In this document: in pieces, positions 34,783 through 43,354 of the stretch
Layout: each line of letters begins with the position of its first letter
Position numbering within the stretch: position 1 is the first letter of the stretch
Assembly (NCBI GenBank): GCA_002345565.1
Contig: DDVS01000004.1
Span: forward strand, 186,001-250,000
DNA: 64,000 nt
Direction of reading: 5' to 3'
From: Flavobacteriales bacterium UBA2306
Lineage (GTDB): Bacteria; Bacteroidota; Bacteroidia; Flavobacteriales; Weeksellaceae
Position numbers and translations under genes: made by a program
The notes under the pieces: generated by a model
The model's database searches: none
The model's input: the letters and a program-made list of their open reading frames with translations, nothing else
What the model was told of the DNA's origin: nothing

Positions 34783-34959
34783 TTATTTAGAAATCGTATC
34801 CACAGCATTTTTTTGAGAAGACACGGCAGCAGAGTCTATTCCTTCATTTCTCATATGCTCTGCGCTTAGATCGTCTTTTCTTTTATCTCGCTTATCCTTG
34901 TCTGGAATACAACTTACAGTTAAAGAAGCCAATATTCCCATAAAAAGTATCTTTTTCAT
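34783..34959 (-). CDS. Tiny lipoprotein, 58 aa
   Basis: An ATG at 34959 opens a 58-codon frame, MKKILFMGILASLTVSC, that is a signal peptide with lipobox TVSC (Cys17). The mature part is highly charged (PDKDKRDKRKDDLSAEH) and ends with AVDTISK. No family is recognised. It lies convergent to mutS with only 3 bases between the stops; a small hairpin overlaps both stops (GATAACGATT/AATCGTATC). The frame, signal and lipobox make it a real gene more likely than chance. Confidence 0.6.
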   Translation of the reverse strand: MKKILFMGILASLTVSCIPDKDKRDKRKDDLSAEHMRNEGIDSAAVSSQKNAVDTISK

Positions 34960-35081
34960 AATAATTTGATTGATTAAAAATACTTTTTCAAAAATTAAAC
35001 CAAGTTTAAGCTTATTGAAATAAAAAAATCGGCATAAAATATTTACACCGATATTTTGTTATAATTTAAAAGCTATCAATT

Positions 35082-35465
35082 GTGAATCTCCAATTAAAAT
35101 TCGACTACAAAAACTTCTTAATTGCTGTTTTAATTTTCTTAATAGAAATCCTTATTGCTACAACACTCAAAGACATTTTCTTTGTAAGAGCTTATCTGGG
35201 CGATGTTTTTGTGGTAATGTTGATGTATTATTTCATCAAAGCATTTTTCGATTTCAATTCCACAAAACTGATTATTGCGATTTTCATTTTTTCCTGTCTG
35301 ATTGAGTTTGCCCAATATTTTCATTTTGCAGAATTGATGGGACTGAAAGAAAATCGTGTAATGATGACTGTTTTAGGAAATTCCTTCAGCTGGATTGATA
35401 TTTTATGTTATTTTACCGGCTGTATGCTATTAATCTTATTAAATTGGAATAAAAATAACTGCTAA
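35082..35465 (+). CDS. DUF2809 family membrane protein
   Basis: 127 residues with four membrane helices. The start is GTG at 35082 (MNLQLKFDYKNF); no ATG lies between it and the first helix. FVRAYLGDVFVVMLMYYFIKAFF, then CLIEFAQYFHFAELMGL and GNSFSWIDILCYFTGCMLLIL are the marks of DUF2809, a family related to VanZ-like proteins whose role is unknown. It overlaps the convergent lipoprotein gene by 27 bases, without a terminator between. Confidence 0.75.
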   Translation: MNLQLKFDYKNFLIAVLIFLIEILIATTLKDIFFVRAYLGDVFVVMLMYYFIKAFFDFNSTKLIIAIFIFSCLIEFAQYFHFAELMGLKENRVMMTVLGNSFSWIDILCYFTGCMLLILLNWNKNNC

Positions 35466-35771
35466 AATTGCCGCAACTCCTACTAAAACAGAAGACCACA
35501 CATCCAATTTTTTAATTTCTCTTACATCGTCTTTTTTAATTTCAATCATTTCGCCTGCTTCATTTTTACCGTAAATTTTATCAGAATCAATGCGGATAAT
35601 TTCTACTTTTTGCTTCTGAGCATCTTTGGTTTGGATTGTGTACGTTTTATAAAGTTCTATTTTGTTATCCTGCATAGGTTTGGATGGAGATACCAATGTT
35701 GTTTTACAGGAAACCATAAGGAACAATACCGATACTAAAAGTGTTCTTAGAATATTTTTAGAATATTTCAT
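35439..35771 (-). CDS. Small lipoprotein with C-terminal membrane helix
   Basis: 110 residues. The signal peptide ends in MVSC (Cys22), so it should be a lipoprotein. The soluble part (YKTYTIQTKDAQKQKVEIIRIDSDKIYGKN and EMIEIKKDDVREIKKL) looks like a small beta-strand unit. It ends in a hydrophobic helix (VWSSVLVGVAAILAVIFIPI). Bacteroidota have many such lipid-anchored proteins with a repeated K-x-x-Y-x-V pattern; I cannot name it. The 3' end overlaps the DUF2809 gene on the other strand. Confidence 0.7.
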   Translation of the reverse strand: MKYSKNILRTLLVSVLFLMVSCKTTLVSPSKPMQDNKIELYKTYTIQTKDAQKQKVEIIRIDSDKIYGKNEAGEMIEIKKDDVREIKKLDVWSSVLVGVAAILAVIFIPI

Positions 35772-35808
35772 TTTATATATTAATTTTCAAATTTAATAAA
35801 AAAATTAT

Positions 35809-37020
35809 CTATCTGGCGTTAAGATGCTGTGAAATTAGCCACGCCTCGCTCCAGCAAGCCTGGAAATTGAAACCGCCGGTTACACCATCTATATCAAGAA
35901 CTTCGCCAGCGATGAAAAAATCGGGTAATTTTTTTGAAAGCATATTTTTAAAGTCGATTTCCCTAAGGTCCACGCCTCCAGCCGTTACAAACTCATCTTT
36001 GAAAGTAGCCTTGCCAGTTACCAATAATTTTTTCTTACAAAGATTTTCCAGAATCCCATTCATTTCTTTACCAGAAAGATTGGCGATTTGCTTTTCCGGA
36101 TTGATTTGATTGATTTCCAAAATTTTGTTCCAGAAACGGTTGGTCACCTCAAATATTTTTGATTGTCCGATCGATCTTTTAGGATTTTGATTTTTGAAAG
36201 CTTTCAACTCATCTTCGGCATCAGAAATAGGTTTCGAAATAAAGTTAACTTCAATCTCAAACTGATATTTTAATTTTGCCAGAGTTCTCGCTTCCCAAGC
36301 AGAAATTTTGAGCACAGCCGGACCAGAAAGTCCCCAATGTGTTATCAACAATGGCCCAGATTCTTCCGTTTTCAAACTCGGGATTCTGATTTCTGCATTC
36401 TCAAAACTTGTACCCGGCAAATCTTTGAGCAAATCATTTTTGATATTGAATGTAAATAATGAGGGAACAGGTTCTACAATTTTATGTCCCAGATTTTGAA
36501 TGATTTTTAAAGATTTCGGAGAACTTCCGGTGGTGTAAATCACAATATCCGCTGTGAAATCTCCTTGTTTAGTTTTGATTAAATAAGTTTCATCTTCTTT
36601 AATAATCTCCGAAACGGAAACCTGAGTTTTAATTTCAAACTTTTTGTTTCGCACTTCATTAATCAAAGCATTCATAATACTTTGTGAAGAATCTGTTTCA
36701 GGAAAAACACGATGATCTTTTTCTATTTTCAAGGGAACATTTCGGGATTCGAACCAATCCATTGTGTCACCAGCTTGAAATTTTGTGAAAACGCTTAGCA
36801 ATTCGCGATTTCCTCTAGGATAAAACTGAACCAACTCCCTGGGATCAAAACAAGCGTGTGTTACATTGCATCTGCCGCCACCAGAAATTTTTACTTTCTG
36901 CAAAACATCAGAATTTTGCTCAAGAATGCTAACATAATATTTATGCTCGTCAAGATTAGCAGCGGTGAAAAAACCAGCTGCACCACCTCCAATGATGATG
37001 ATTCTTTTCTTTTTTGACAT
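35809..37020 (-). CDS. NAD(P)/FAD-dependent oxidoreductase, HI0933/YhiN family
   Basis: 403 residues. It starts with the FAD-binding Rossmann motif IIIGGGAAGFFTAANL, then KISGGGRCNVTHAC and FYPRGNRELLSVF, and has HWGLSGPAVLKIS and EFVTAGGVDLREI, ending GEVLDIDGVTGGFNFQACWSEAWL. This is the YhiN/BaiN group of flavoproteins, whose general function is unknown; BaiN of clostridia reduces bile-acid intermediates, which does not transfer to this host. It is divergent from the thioesterase, with repeat copy C in the gap. Confidence 0.85.
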   Translation of the reverse strand: MSKKKRIIIIGGGAAGFFTAANLDEHKYYVSILEQNSDVLQKVKISGGGRCNVTHACFDPRELVQFYPRGNRELLSVFTKFQAGDTMDWFESRNVPLKIEKDHRVFPETDSSQSIMNALINEVRNKKFEIKTQVSVSEIIKEDETYLIKTKQGDFTADIVIYTTGSSPKSLKIIQNLGHKIVEPVPSLFTFNIKNDLLKDLPGTSFENAEIRIPSLKTEESGPLLITHWGLSGPAVLKISAWEARTLAKLKYQFEIEVNFISKPISDAEDELKAFKNQNPKRSIGQSKIFEVTNRFWNKILEINQINPEKQIANLSGKEMNGILENLCKKKLLVTGKATFKDEFVTAGGVDLREIDFKNMLSKKLPDFFIAGEVLDIDGVTGGFNFQACWSEAWLISQHLNAR

Positions 37021-37062
37021 TAATTTTAGTTTCTCGAAATTAATTTTAATATTCTAATTTTT

Positions 37063-37198
37063 AACCACAAAAGTCACCAAAGAATGACTTGAAAATAAGT
37101 AAAATATAAAAGAACAAAAAAGAAAAATGTTTTAACAATTGGCTTTTTGCTCTTTTAAAAATCCTAAAAACATAAAAATCTTTTTGACTTTTGTGGTT
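37063..37198. repeat. MITE-like element, copy C (diverged)
   Basis: AACCACAAAAGTCACCAAAG (37063-37082) is inverted at CTTTTTGACTTTTGTGGTT (37180-37198). The end sequence is a variant of that in copies A and B (AACCACA...). The interior is AT-rich. It lies between two divergent genes, 42 bases from the flavoprotein start and 90 from the thioesterase. Confidence 0.6.
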
Positions 37199-37234
37199 GT
37201 TACTTTTAAAAGATATTCGATGCACAAAATTACA

Positions 37235-37266
37235 TTTTTAATATCCACCTCAAATGGTTAATTTTG
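37235..37266 (+). promoter_or_regulatory. Promoter for the thioesterase
   Basis: TTTT (37235-37238), 20 bases, then TAATTTTG (37259-37266), an exact TAnnTTTG. The predicted start lies near 37271, 18 bases before the ATG at 37289. It lies just beyond the end of repeat copy C. Confidence 0.55.
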
Positions 37267-37288
37267 AAGAATATTAAAATCGAAAAAA

Positions 37289-37783
37289 ATGTCTGTTTAT
37301 TACCATAAATTCGAAGTAAGATGGAGCGATATTGATGCTAACCGCCATCTGGGAAATTCTACTTATGTTGACTATTGCTCGCAAACGAGAATGGCTTTCC
37401 TTAATAAAAACAAAATCGGATTAACCCAGCTCAATCGTTGGGGAGTTGGTCCTGTGATGTTGCACGAGCGTTATTCCTTCTTCAAAGAAATCTATGCAGA
37501 TCAAACAGTTTATGTTGGCTTGGAAGTAGCCGCAATGTCAGAAGATGGGATGATTTATCAATTCGTTCACAAGTTTTATCTTCCCGATGGAACCCATTGT
37601 GCAACAGCAGAAGCAACCGGTGTTTGGATTGATATGATGTTGAGAAAAACAACAACTCCGCCAGAAGACATCCTCTTGGTAATGAACGAATATAAATCTG
37701 AAAATGTACAGACGATTTCCAGAGAATATTTGAAAACTTTACCTTTCCGACCAGAAAATATTAGTGCGGAAATATTTAAATAG
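37289..37783 (+). CDS. Acyl-CoA thioesterase (4HBT-like hot-dog fold)
   Basis: 164 residues. HKFEVRWSDIDANRHLGNSTYVDYCSQTRMAFL carries the catalytic Asp and the family pattern W-x-D-x-D-x-x-x-H-x-x-N of the 4-hydroxybenzoyl-CoA thioesterase/FadM group, followed by MLHERYSFFKEIYADQTVYVGL and QFVHKFYLPDGTHCATAEATGVWID. It should hydrolyse acyl-CoA or acyl-ACP thioesters in the cytoplasm. The exact chain length is not deducible. Alone in its transcript or read into thiL (74-base gap). Confidence 0.85.
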   Translation: MSVYYHKFEVRWSDIDANRHLGNSTYVDYCSQTRMAFLNKNKIGLTQLNRWGVGPVMLHERYSFFKEIYADQTVYVGLEVAAMSEDGMIYQFVHKFYLPDGTHCATAEATGVWIDMMLRKTTTPPEDILLVMNEYKSENVQTISREYLKTLPFRPENISAEIFK

Positions 37784-37857
37784 AGATCACAAATAATCAA
37801 AAAATATTTTTTTGGTTGTCATAGATCAATCATCATTAATCAATTATCATTTATAAA

Positions 37858-38913
37858 ATGTTCGAAGATAAATCACAAGAATTGACGCCGATTTCCAAAT
37901 TGGGAGAATTTGGTTTGATAAAACATTTGACAGAGAATTTTCCAATAGTTCAAACTTCAACCAAAGTTTCCATTGGTGATGACGCTGCTGTCATAGATTC
38001 TGAAAATCAAAAGGTTGTTGTTTCCACAGATATGTTGGCGGAAGGAGTCCACTTCAATTTGGGATATGTTCCCTTGAAACATTTGGGTTACAAATCTGTT
38101 GTTGTTAACCTGAGCGATATTGCCGCAATGAATGCAACACCAACTCAGATTTTAGTTTCCGTTGCTGTTTCCAACCGTTTTCCTGTGGAGGCTTTGGAAG
38201 AAATCTATGCTGGAATTGCTTTGGCTTGCAACAGATACAAAGTAGATTTAATTGGCGGAGATACAACGAGTTCTAACGCCGGACTGGTGATTAGCGTTAC
38301 AGCAATCGGTCTTGAAAATGAAGATAAAATCGTAAAAAGAAATGGTGCAAAACCAAACGATCTTTTGGTTGTAACCGGAGATCTTGGAGGTGCTTATCTT
38401 GGACTTCAGATTTTGGAAAGAGAACATTCTGTTTATTTGGCAAATCCTAATATGCAGCCAGAAATGGAAGGCTATGATTATATTTTAGAAAGACAGTTGA
38501 AACCAGAAGCAAGAACCGATGTTAAAGGCAAATTAGCAGAATTGGATATTTTACCAACATCTATGATTGATATTTCTGACGGTTTAGCCTCAGAAATTCT
38601 GCATCTTTCTGATCAATCAAAAGTTGGATTTAATGTCTATGAAGAGAAAATCCCGATGGACGAAACAACAATCCATACTGCAGAAGAACTTAATCTAAAT
38701 CCTGCAATGGCTGCACTAAATGGTGGTGAAGATTATGAATTACTGTTCACCATTTCTGCTTCAGATTTTGATAAGATTAAGAATCATCCAGATTTCACGA
38801 TAATTGGTCACGCTATAGAAAACAATGCAGGTAATTTCTTGATTGCCAGAGGTTCCAATCAATTAATTCCATTAACAGCGCAAGGCTGGGATGCGTTTCT
38901 TAATAAAGATTAA
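37858..38913 (+). CDS. thiL: Thiamine-monophosphate kinase
   Basis: 351 residues of the AIR-synthase-like fold. SIGDDAAVIDSEN carries the metal-binding Asp pair, then DMLAEGVHFNL, LSDIAAMNATPTQILVSVAVSN, DLIGGDTTSSNAG and LVVTGDLGGAYLGLQIL, followed by SMIDISDGLASEI and NGGEDYELLFTI. ThiL phosphorylates thiamine monophosphate to thiamine pyrophosphate using ATP. The N-terminus starts with a lead of about 35 residues before GDDAAV. No thi box was seen upstream and other thi genes are not in the window. Confidence 0.92.
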   Translation: MFEDKSQELTPISKLGEFGLIKHLTENFPIVQTSTKVSIGDDAAVIDSENQKVVVSTDMLAEGVHFNLGYVPLKHLGYKSVVVNLSDIAAMNATPTQILVSVAVSNRFPVEALEEIYAGIALACNRYKVDLIGGDTTSSNAGLVISVTAIGLENEDKIVKRNGAKPNDLLVVTGDLGGAYLGLQILEREHSVYLANPNMQPEMEGYDYILERQLKPEARTDVKGKLAELDILPTSMIDISDGLASEILHLSDQSKVGFNVYEEKIPMDETTIHTAEELNLNPAMAALNGGEDYELLFTISASDFDKIKNHPDFTIIGHAIENNAGNFLIARGSNQLIPLTAQGWDAFLNKD

Positions 38914-38961
38914 TATTTTGGAACAAATCTTGTAAAACTGCTTATATTAAAAAAATAGAAG

Positions 38962-39768
38962 ATGAAAATATTAAAACTTTCAGGATTTTTAATTCTTGCA
39001 GTGGGAGTTACCGCTTGTGTTACCAATCCTATTACCGGCAGATCTTCTGTACAGATTGCCAACAATGCCGATATAGCAACTGCGGCAGCTTCAGAATATA
39101 AAACGACATTATCCAGCTCCAAAGTTGTGACAGGGACTACAGATGCCAATCGTGTAAAAAATGTTGGAACGCGAATCAAAACTGCGGCTTATAATTATTA
39201 TAAAAGTATTGGTAGAGAATCTGTATTATCTAATTATAATTGGGAGTTTAATCTTATCCAAGACAGCCAACTCAATGCATGGTGTATGCCGGGCGGGAAG
39301 GTGGCTTTTTACACAGGAATAATGCCTGTTTGTAAAGACGATAATGGTGTCGCCGTTGTAATGGGTCATGAAGTTTCCCACGCATTAGCAGGTCATGGAA
39401 ACGAGAGAATCTCCCAAGCTATGATTGCTCAATATGGTGGTAGTATATTAAGTGGTAGTATTTCTAATAATCAATGGGCTTCTGTTTTTGAGCAAGTTTA
39501 CCCTGTTGGTGCTCAGGTTGGTCTTTTGGCCTACGGAAGAAAACAAGAATTAGAAGCTGATGAAATGGGGCTGTATTTAATGGCAATGGCTGGTTATGAT
39601 CCTAGATCTGCAACTTCATTCTGGCAAAGAATGGAAGCCTCTTCTACAGGCAACAGCACTCCTGAATTTTTGTCTACCCATCCAAATCCACAAAACAGAA
39701 TTGCTGATTTAAATGCTGATATGCCAAAAGCTTTAGAATATTATAAAAACGCTGGTGGAAAACTTTAA
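38962..39768 (+). CDS. M48 family metalloprotease lipoprotein
   Basis: 268 residues. A signal peptide with lipobox TAC (Cys19, GVTACVTNPITGRSS) makes it a lipoprotein facing the periplasm. The zinc site is MGHEVSHALAGHG (His136, Glu137, His140) with third ligand Glu198 in KQELEADEMGLYL. ASVFEQVYPVGAQVG precedes it and the typical THPNPQNRIADLN follows. It belongs to the LoiP/BepA-like M48 peptidases that trim or clear outer-membrane proteins. A small membrane protein gene follows, 34 bases downstream. Confidence 0.9.
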   Translation: MKILKLSGFLILAVGVTACVTNPITGRSSVQIANNADIATAAASEYKTTLSSSKVVTGTTDANRVKNVGTRIKTAAYNYYKSIGRESVLSNYNWEFNLIQDSQLNAWCMPGGKVAFYTGIMPVCKDDNGVAVVMGHEVSHALAGHGNERISQAMIAQYGGSILSGSISNNQWASVFEQVYPVGAQVGLLAYGRKQELEADEMGLYLMAMAGYDPRSATSFWQRMEASSTGNSTPEFLSTHPNPQNRIADLNADMPKALEYYKNAGGKL

Positions 39769-39802
39769 ACTTTTTATTAATTTTGATAAACAATTAAACA
39801 CA

Positions 39803-40087
39803 ATGAAAAGTTTAACATTTACAGGTATCGGTTTATTGCTATTAGCGTTTATCCTTCTCTATTTCAATGATAACTTTAATGTCATTCGTCTCTTTGAGCC
39901 AATTACATTGATGGGTATTTTATTTGGAATAGGAATCGGCCTCATTATTGGCGGTCTCGTAGGTTACATCAGCAAAGGGAATGCAGTAAAAGAGGCCAGA
40001 TTAAAGCAAGAATATAAACAACTCAAAAAAGAAAAGGCAGAATTAGAAAAAGAAATGCTGGAAAATGATTTATCAAAGCATTTATAA
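39803..40087 (+). CDS. Small two-helix membrane protein with coiled-coil tail
   Basis: 94 residues from the ATG at 39803; an upstream in-frame ATG overlaps the M48 gene and adds no membrane feature. Two helices, LTFTGIGLLLLAFILLYF and LMGILFGIGIGLIIGGLVGYI, are followed by a Lys/Glu-rich helix (EARLKQEYKQLKKEKAELEKEML) in the cytoplasm. No family is recognised. Its place behind the M48 lipoprotein suggests co-transcription; a role as a membrane partner is a guess. Confidence 0.65.
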   Translation: MKSLTFTGIGLLLLAFILLYFNDNFNVIRLFEPITLMGILFGIGIGLIIGGLVGYISKGNAVKEARLKQEYKQLKKEKAELEKEMLENDLSKHL

Positions 40088-40094
40088 TTCAGCT

Positions 40095-40940
40095 TTATAA
40101 ATTTCTAATAAATTGTCCCGGGGTTGTGTTTGTATATTTTTTGAATATTTTATTAAAATAAGTAATATTATTAAACCCAGTAGCATAGCAACTTTCTGCT
40201 ATGCTTTTTTCTTGCGAGAGTAAAATACACGCTTTATCTATTCTGTATCTGTTAACAAACTCTACGAAGGTCAAAGAAGTGGCTTTTTTGAAAAAATTAC
40301 AAAATGCTGGCTTGGTAAGATTCGCTAAATCTGCTGCTTTCATAATGTCAATTTCATTCTGATAGCCATTTTCTACATAAGTAAAAACTGCCTCTAGGCG
40401 CGTTCTGTTTCTTGAAACTATGGTGTAGGGCATTACTTCTGTGTTCATCAATTCATACTCTTCTGTTTGGGAAAGTTCAAAGAGAATCTCGAGCAGTAAT
40501 AAATAACGTTTGTAGCCTTCTGTTTTAGAAATCTTTTCCAATTTGGGGATCATTTGGTTTTTAATTTTAGAAGAGAATAGCACCCCATATCTGGACATTT
40601 CTAATAATTTTTTAATGTTATTAGTTTCCTGTTCGCCTTCTGGTAAAGATAATATGTCTTCTTTAAATAAAATGACAATTTCCTCATGAGGATCTGTAGC
40701 ATTGAGACCAAAACCGGAGTGAGGGATATTAGAGCCAATGAGAGCTAAAGCTCCTTCCTCAAAATGGCTTTTATGATAACCTACGTGTCTCGTTCCTTTC
40801 CCGTTAAAAACACAAACAATTTCAATTTCCGAATGATAATGGTATTGCCAATTAAGTTCCACAATAGGTACATTCTTGATATGCAAAACTTTGAAAGAGC
40901 TATTATCGTCCGGTTGAATATGTTCAAGAATAACTTTCAT
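40095..40940 (-). CDS. AraC family transcriptional regulator with cupin domain
   Basis: 281 residues. The N-terminal 90 residues are a cupin-like sensor (HYHSEIEIVCVFNGKGTRHVG, GALALIGSNIPHSGFG). The C-terminal 100 residues carry the two helix-turn-helix units of AraC: IMKAADLANLTKPAFCNFFKKATSLTF and SIAESCYATGFNNITYFNKIFKKYTNTTPGQFI. The ligand is likely a small sugar or other metabolite; targets are unknown. A -7 box at 40963-40970 and a candidate small RNA region are upstream. Confidence 0.9.
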   Translation of the reverse strand: MKVILEHIQPDDNSSFKVLHIKNVPIVELNWQYHYHSEIEIVCVFNGKGTRHVGYHKSHFEEGALALIGSNIPHSGFGLNATDPHEEIVILFKEDILSLPEGEQETNNIKKLLEMSRYGVLFSSKIKNQMIPKLEKISKTEGYKRYLLLLEILFELSQTEEYELMNTEVMPYTIVSRNRTRLEAVFTYVENGYQNEIDIMKAADLANLTKPAFCNFFKKATSLTFVEFVNRYRIDKACILLSQEKSIAESCYATGFNNITYFNKIFKKYTNTTPGQFIRNL

Positions 40941-40962
40941 TTACGTTAATGTTAATTTAATA

Positions 40963-40970
40963 CAAAAATA
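40963..40970 (-). promoter_or_regulatory. Promoter -7 box (TATTTTTG) for the AraC regulator
   Basis: Exact TAnnTTTG on the minus strand, 22 bases upstream of the ATG at 40940; TTG at 40995-40993 may be the -33 part, 22 bases away. Confidence 0.5.
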
Positions 40971-41049
40971 ATCAAATCTCATTAATATTGTTCAATTTTT
41001 CATTTATTATGTTAAACATTAGTTCAATAAAAGCTTATACTTTCGTATT

Positions 41050-41146
41050 ACAAAAGAACATGCTGCTTACAGCAGAGATTTTTTTGTAAATTTTTAAGGT
41101 CTATATATGAAGAAGGCTGGAATAAATTCCAGCCTTCTCATTTTTA
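41050..41146 (+). ncRNA. Candidate small RNA or unlinked transcript with two hairpins
   Basis: Plus-strand region between the AraC and beta-barrel genes, both of which run leftward. A -7-like TACTTTCG (41038-41045, one change from TAnnTTTG) would start it near 41050. It holds a small hairpin TGCTG-CTTA-CAGCA (41060-41073) followed by a T run, and a strong one, AGAAGGCTGGAA (41111-41122) with TTCCAGCCTTCT (41127-41138) then CATTTTTAT. The latter has no upstream plus-strand gene to terminate. Two tiny frames (9 and 16 codons) are within but show no support. Confidence 0.3.
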
Positions 41147-41161
41147 TAAGGGATTGAATGA

Positions 41162-41779
41162 TTAATTGAAATTATATCCTATACCTAAAATAAACATACT
41201 AGGACGGTTGTCATATCGGATTTCTTCTCCAGATACTGCGTGAATAAATTTTCTTGTATCTTTTGAAAAAGCACCTTCATACCTAGCATTAACTACAAAT
41301 TTTGATAGAGTGGCTTGTGCGCCAAACTGATACCCCATAGTAAACTCTTTTGTCGCATTTTCTTTAAAATTCTTGAATGTATTATTTGTAGATAAATTGA
41401 AAGAGGCAACAGGTCCTACAAAAGCTGCCAGCTTTCCGAAAATAAGATTATGACCTAGTAAAACCGGCACATCTATTCTATTGCTTTTAGCTTCTATATC
41501 CACTACGCCTTCTGTGGTTGTATTGCCTTCTGCTTCATTTTTGATAGAGGTATAATAGATTTCTGGCATCACAAACCAACCACTCACGGGGAAATCGAAT
41601 TTAAAAGCAAGTCCTAGATTAAAGCCTGTACTCTCTTTCTCTCCATTCAGGGTTCCTTTAAAATTGTTCCAGCTGGCAGATGATGTGTTGAATAGTGCAT
41701 TGGCTCTAATGCCTGTCGTAATTTGAGAATATGCCAAGATTCCTATAAAAATGGCAAGTGTACTGATTAGTTTTTTCAT
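41162..41779 (-). CDS. Outer-membrane beta-barrel protein (PorT-like family)
   Basis: 205 residues. A signal peptide ends in AYSQ (ILAYSQITTG), then alternating amphipathic strands with many aromatic girdle positions, ending in RPSMFILGIGYNFN, the C-terminal aromatic residue pattern of outer-membrane barrels. The family is the small outer-membrane beta-barrel/PorT-like group common in Bacteroidota; no specific function. It overlaps the 3' end of mlaF by 4 bases (ATGA), so it is translationally coupled and may belong to that lipid-transport set. Confidence 0.78.
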   Translation of the reverse strand: MKKLISTLAIFIGILAYSQITTGIRANALFNTSSASWNNFKGTLNGEKESTGFNLGLAFKFDFPVSGWFVMPEIYYTSIKNEAEGNTTTEGVVDIEAKSNRIDVPVLLGHNLIFGKLAAFVGPVASFNLSTNNTFKNFKENATKEFTMGYQFGAQATLSKFVVNARYEGAFSKDTRKFIHAVSGEEIRYDNRPSMFILGIGYNFN

Positions 41780-42573
41780 TTCTCTGATTTATTATTTGTT
41801 AAACTTGTTTGATCATTTTCCAGCATAAACTCCCTTAGCTGCTTGAATAGTTCTGATGAATAAACGAAATCAATAAGATGTTTATTTTTTGCAGTGGCCA
41901 AGAGATCTTTATTACCTTCCCATTCTTTTACTCCCAATCTTAGATAAAGAATTTTTTCACCAATGGTCATTACAGAATTCATATCGTGGGTGTTAATAAT
42001 AGTTGTGGTATTGTATTCTTTGGTGATTTCCATCAAAAGATCATCTATCACGTTAGAAGTATAAGGATCTAATCCAGAATTGGGCTCATCACAAAAGAGA
42101 TATTTCGGGTTGTTGACAATGGCTCTTGCAATAGCGACTCTTTTTTGCATACCTCCGGAGATTTCCGATGGATACTTTTTATTTGCGTTTTGCAGATTCA
42201 CTCTACCGATAACTTCCAATACTTTTCTTTTCTTTTCCCGATAGGTTAAATTAGTAAACATATCCAGAGGAAAGCTAATATTCTCTTCAACTGTCATTGA
42301 ATCAAACAGCGCACTTCCCTGGAAAACCGTTCCGATTTCTGATCGTAAAGCTTGTTTATCTTCTCTTGACATTTTCACAATATCTCTACCATCAAATAAA
42401 ATTCCTCCGCTGGATGGTTCAAAAACGTTGAGAAGACATTTTAGGAAAACAGTTTTTCCTGATCCACTTTGTCCTATTACGAGATTGACTTTCCCGGTTT
42501 CGAATGTAGTTGAGATGCCCTTGAGTACTTCTACCCCATCAAAGCTTTTTCTTAGTTCTTTTACTTCAATCAT
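41776..42573 (-). CDS. ABC transporter ATPase MlaF-like
   Basis: 265 residues from the ATG at 42573, which overlaps the stop of the permease (TAATG); an upstream ATG would lie inside the permease gene. Walker A is GQSGSGKT (34-41), the signature is EISGGMQKRVAIARAI, Walker B ends LFCDEPNSGLDPYTS, and the switch histidine sits in IINTHDMNSV. The pairing with an MlaE-type permease identifies it as the ATPase of an MCE-linked phospholipid transporter, which moves lipids to or from the outer membrane. An MlaD-type substrate-binding gene is not adjacent. Confidence 0.88.
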   Translation of the reverse strand: MIEVKELRKSFDGVEVLKGISTTFETGKVNLVIGQSGSGKTVFLKCLLNVFEPSSGGILFDGRDIVKMSREDKQALRSEIGTVFQGSALFDSMTVEENISFPLDMFTNLTYREKKRKVLEVIGRVNLQNANKKYPSEISGGMQKRVAIARAIVNNPKYLFCDEPNSGLDPYTSNVIDDLLMEITKEYNTTTIINTHDMNSVMTIGEKILYLRLGVKEWEGNKDLLATAKNKHLIDFVYSSELFKQLREFMLENDQTSLTNNKSEK

Positions 42574-43325
42574 TAGCTCAATAACATTTGGGTTAATAAT
42601 AAATCCATAATTATGACCGAAACCATTGTCCAAACTACAGCCTGGGTGCTTGCTCTTCCTACTTCTAAAGATCCTCCTTTTACATTATATCCAAAATAAG
42701 CGGGAATTGTAGCAATTAAAAATGCAAAAGCTGCTGTTTTAAGAAAGGCATACCAAATAAAATAGGAGGGCATATACATTTGTATTCCTGTAATATAATC
42801 TGCCTTTGTCCAGTTATTAGTTGCCAATCCTGCGATATACCCCCCCCATATTCCTACTACAATACTGATTGCAATTAATAACGGGTTAAAAATAACACTT
42901 GCTACAATTTTCGGAAGAATCAAAAAATTAGGTGAGTTTACACCCATAATATCCAAGGCATCAATTTGCTCTGTAACTCGCATGGTTCCAATACTAGAAG
43001 CAATATAAGATCCTACTTTACCCGCTAATATTACGGAAATAATTGTGGGAGAGAATTCTAATATCAATACTACTTTAGTTGCATAACCAATAAAGCTGTT
43101 AGGAATAGGAAAAGATGAGGCGCTAAAGTTGTTATACATCTGTATAGCTACAACAGCTCCCACAAAAAAAGAAGTGAATAATACTAATCCGAAAGAATTA
43201 ACCCCCAAATCATAAAATTCTCTTATCAAAAGTTTAAGATATACGTTCCGCTTCTGAGGCTTTATAAGAACCTTTCCCAAGAGTAGAAAATATTCTCCAA
43301 TAGATGTAAATAGTTTCTTTAACAT
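42573..43325 (-). CDS. MlaE-family ABC transporter permease
   Basis: 250 residues with about five membrane helices. FYDLGVNSFGLVLFTSFFVGAVVAIQMYN and ILAGKVGSYIASSIGTMRVTEQIDALDIMG are the MlaE family core, including the conserved E-Q-I-D-A-L-x-x-M cytoplasmic motif. It forms the membrane part of the phospholipid transporter with the MlaF-like ATPase, with which it overlaps by one base. It follows the sugar transferase with a 29-base gap and is transcribed with it. Confidence 0.9.
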   Translation of the reverse strand: MLKKLFTSIGEYFLLLGKVLIKPQKRNVYLKLLIREFYDLGVNSFGLVLFTSFFVGAVVAIQMYNNFSASSFPIPNSFIGYATKVVLILEFSPTIISVILAGKVGSYIASSIGTMRVTEQIDALDIMGVNSPNFLILPKIVASVIFNPLLIAISIVVGIWGGYIAGLATNNWTKADYITGIQMYMPSYFIWYAFLKTAAFAFLIATIPAYFGYNVKGGSLEVGRASTQAVVWTMVSVIIMDLLLTQMLLS

Positions 43326-43354
43326 TTAGCTAAATTAATGTTTTTTTATAATTA

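Noticed and set aside
35020..35056. ATCGG...CCGAT inverted repeat before the DUF2809 gene as a riboswitch or terminator
   Set aside because: The stem is short with mismatches, and no known riboswitch core is seen; left without a call.
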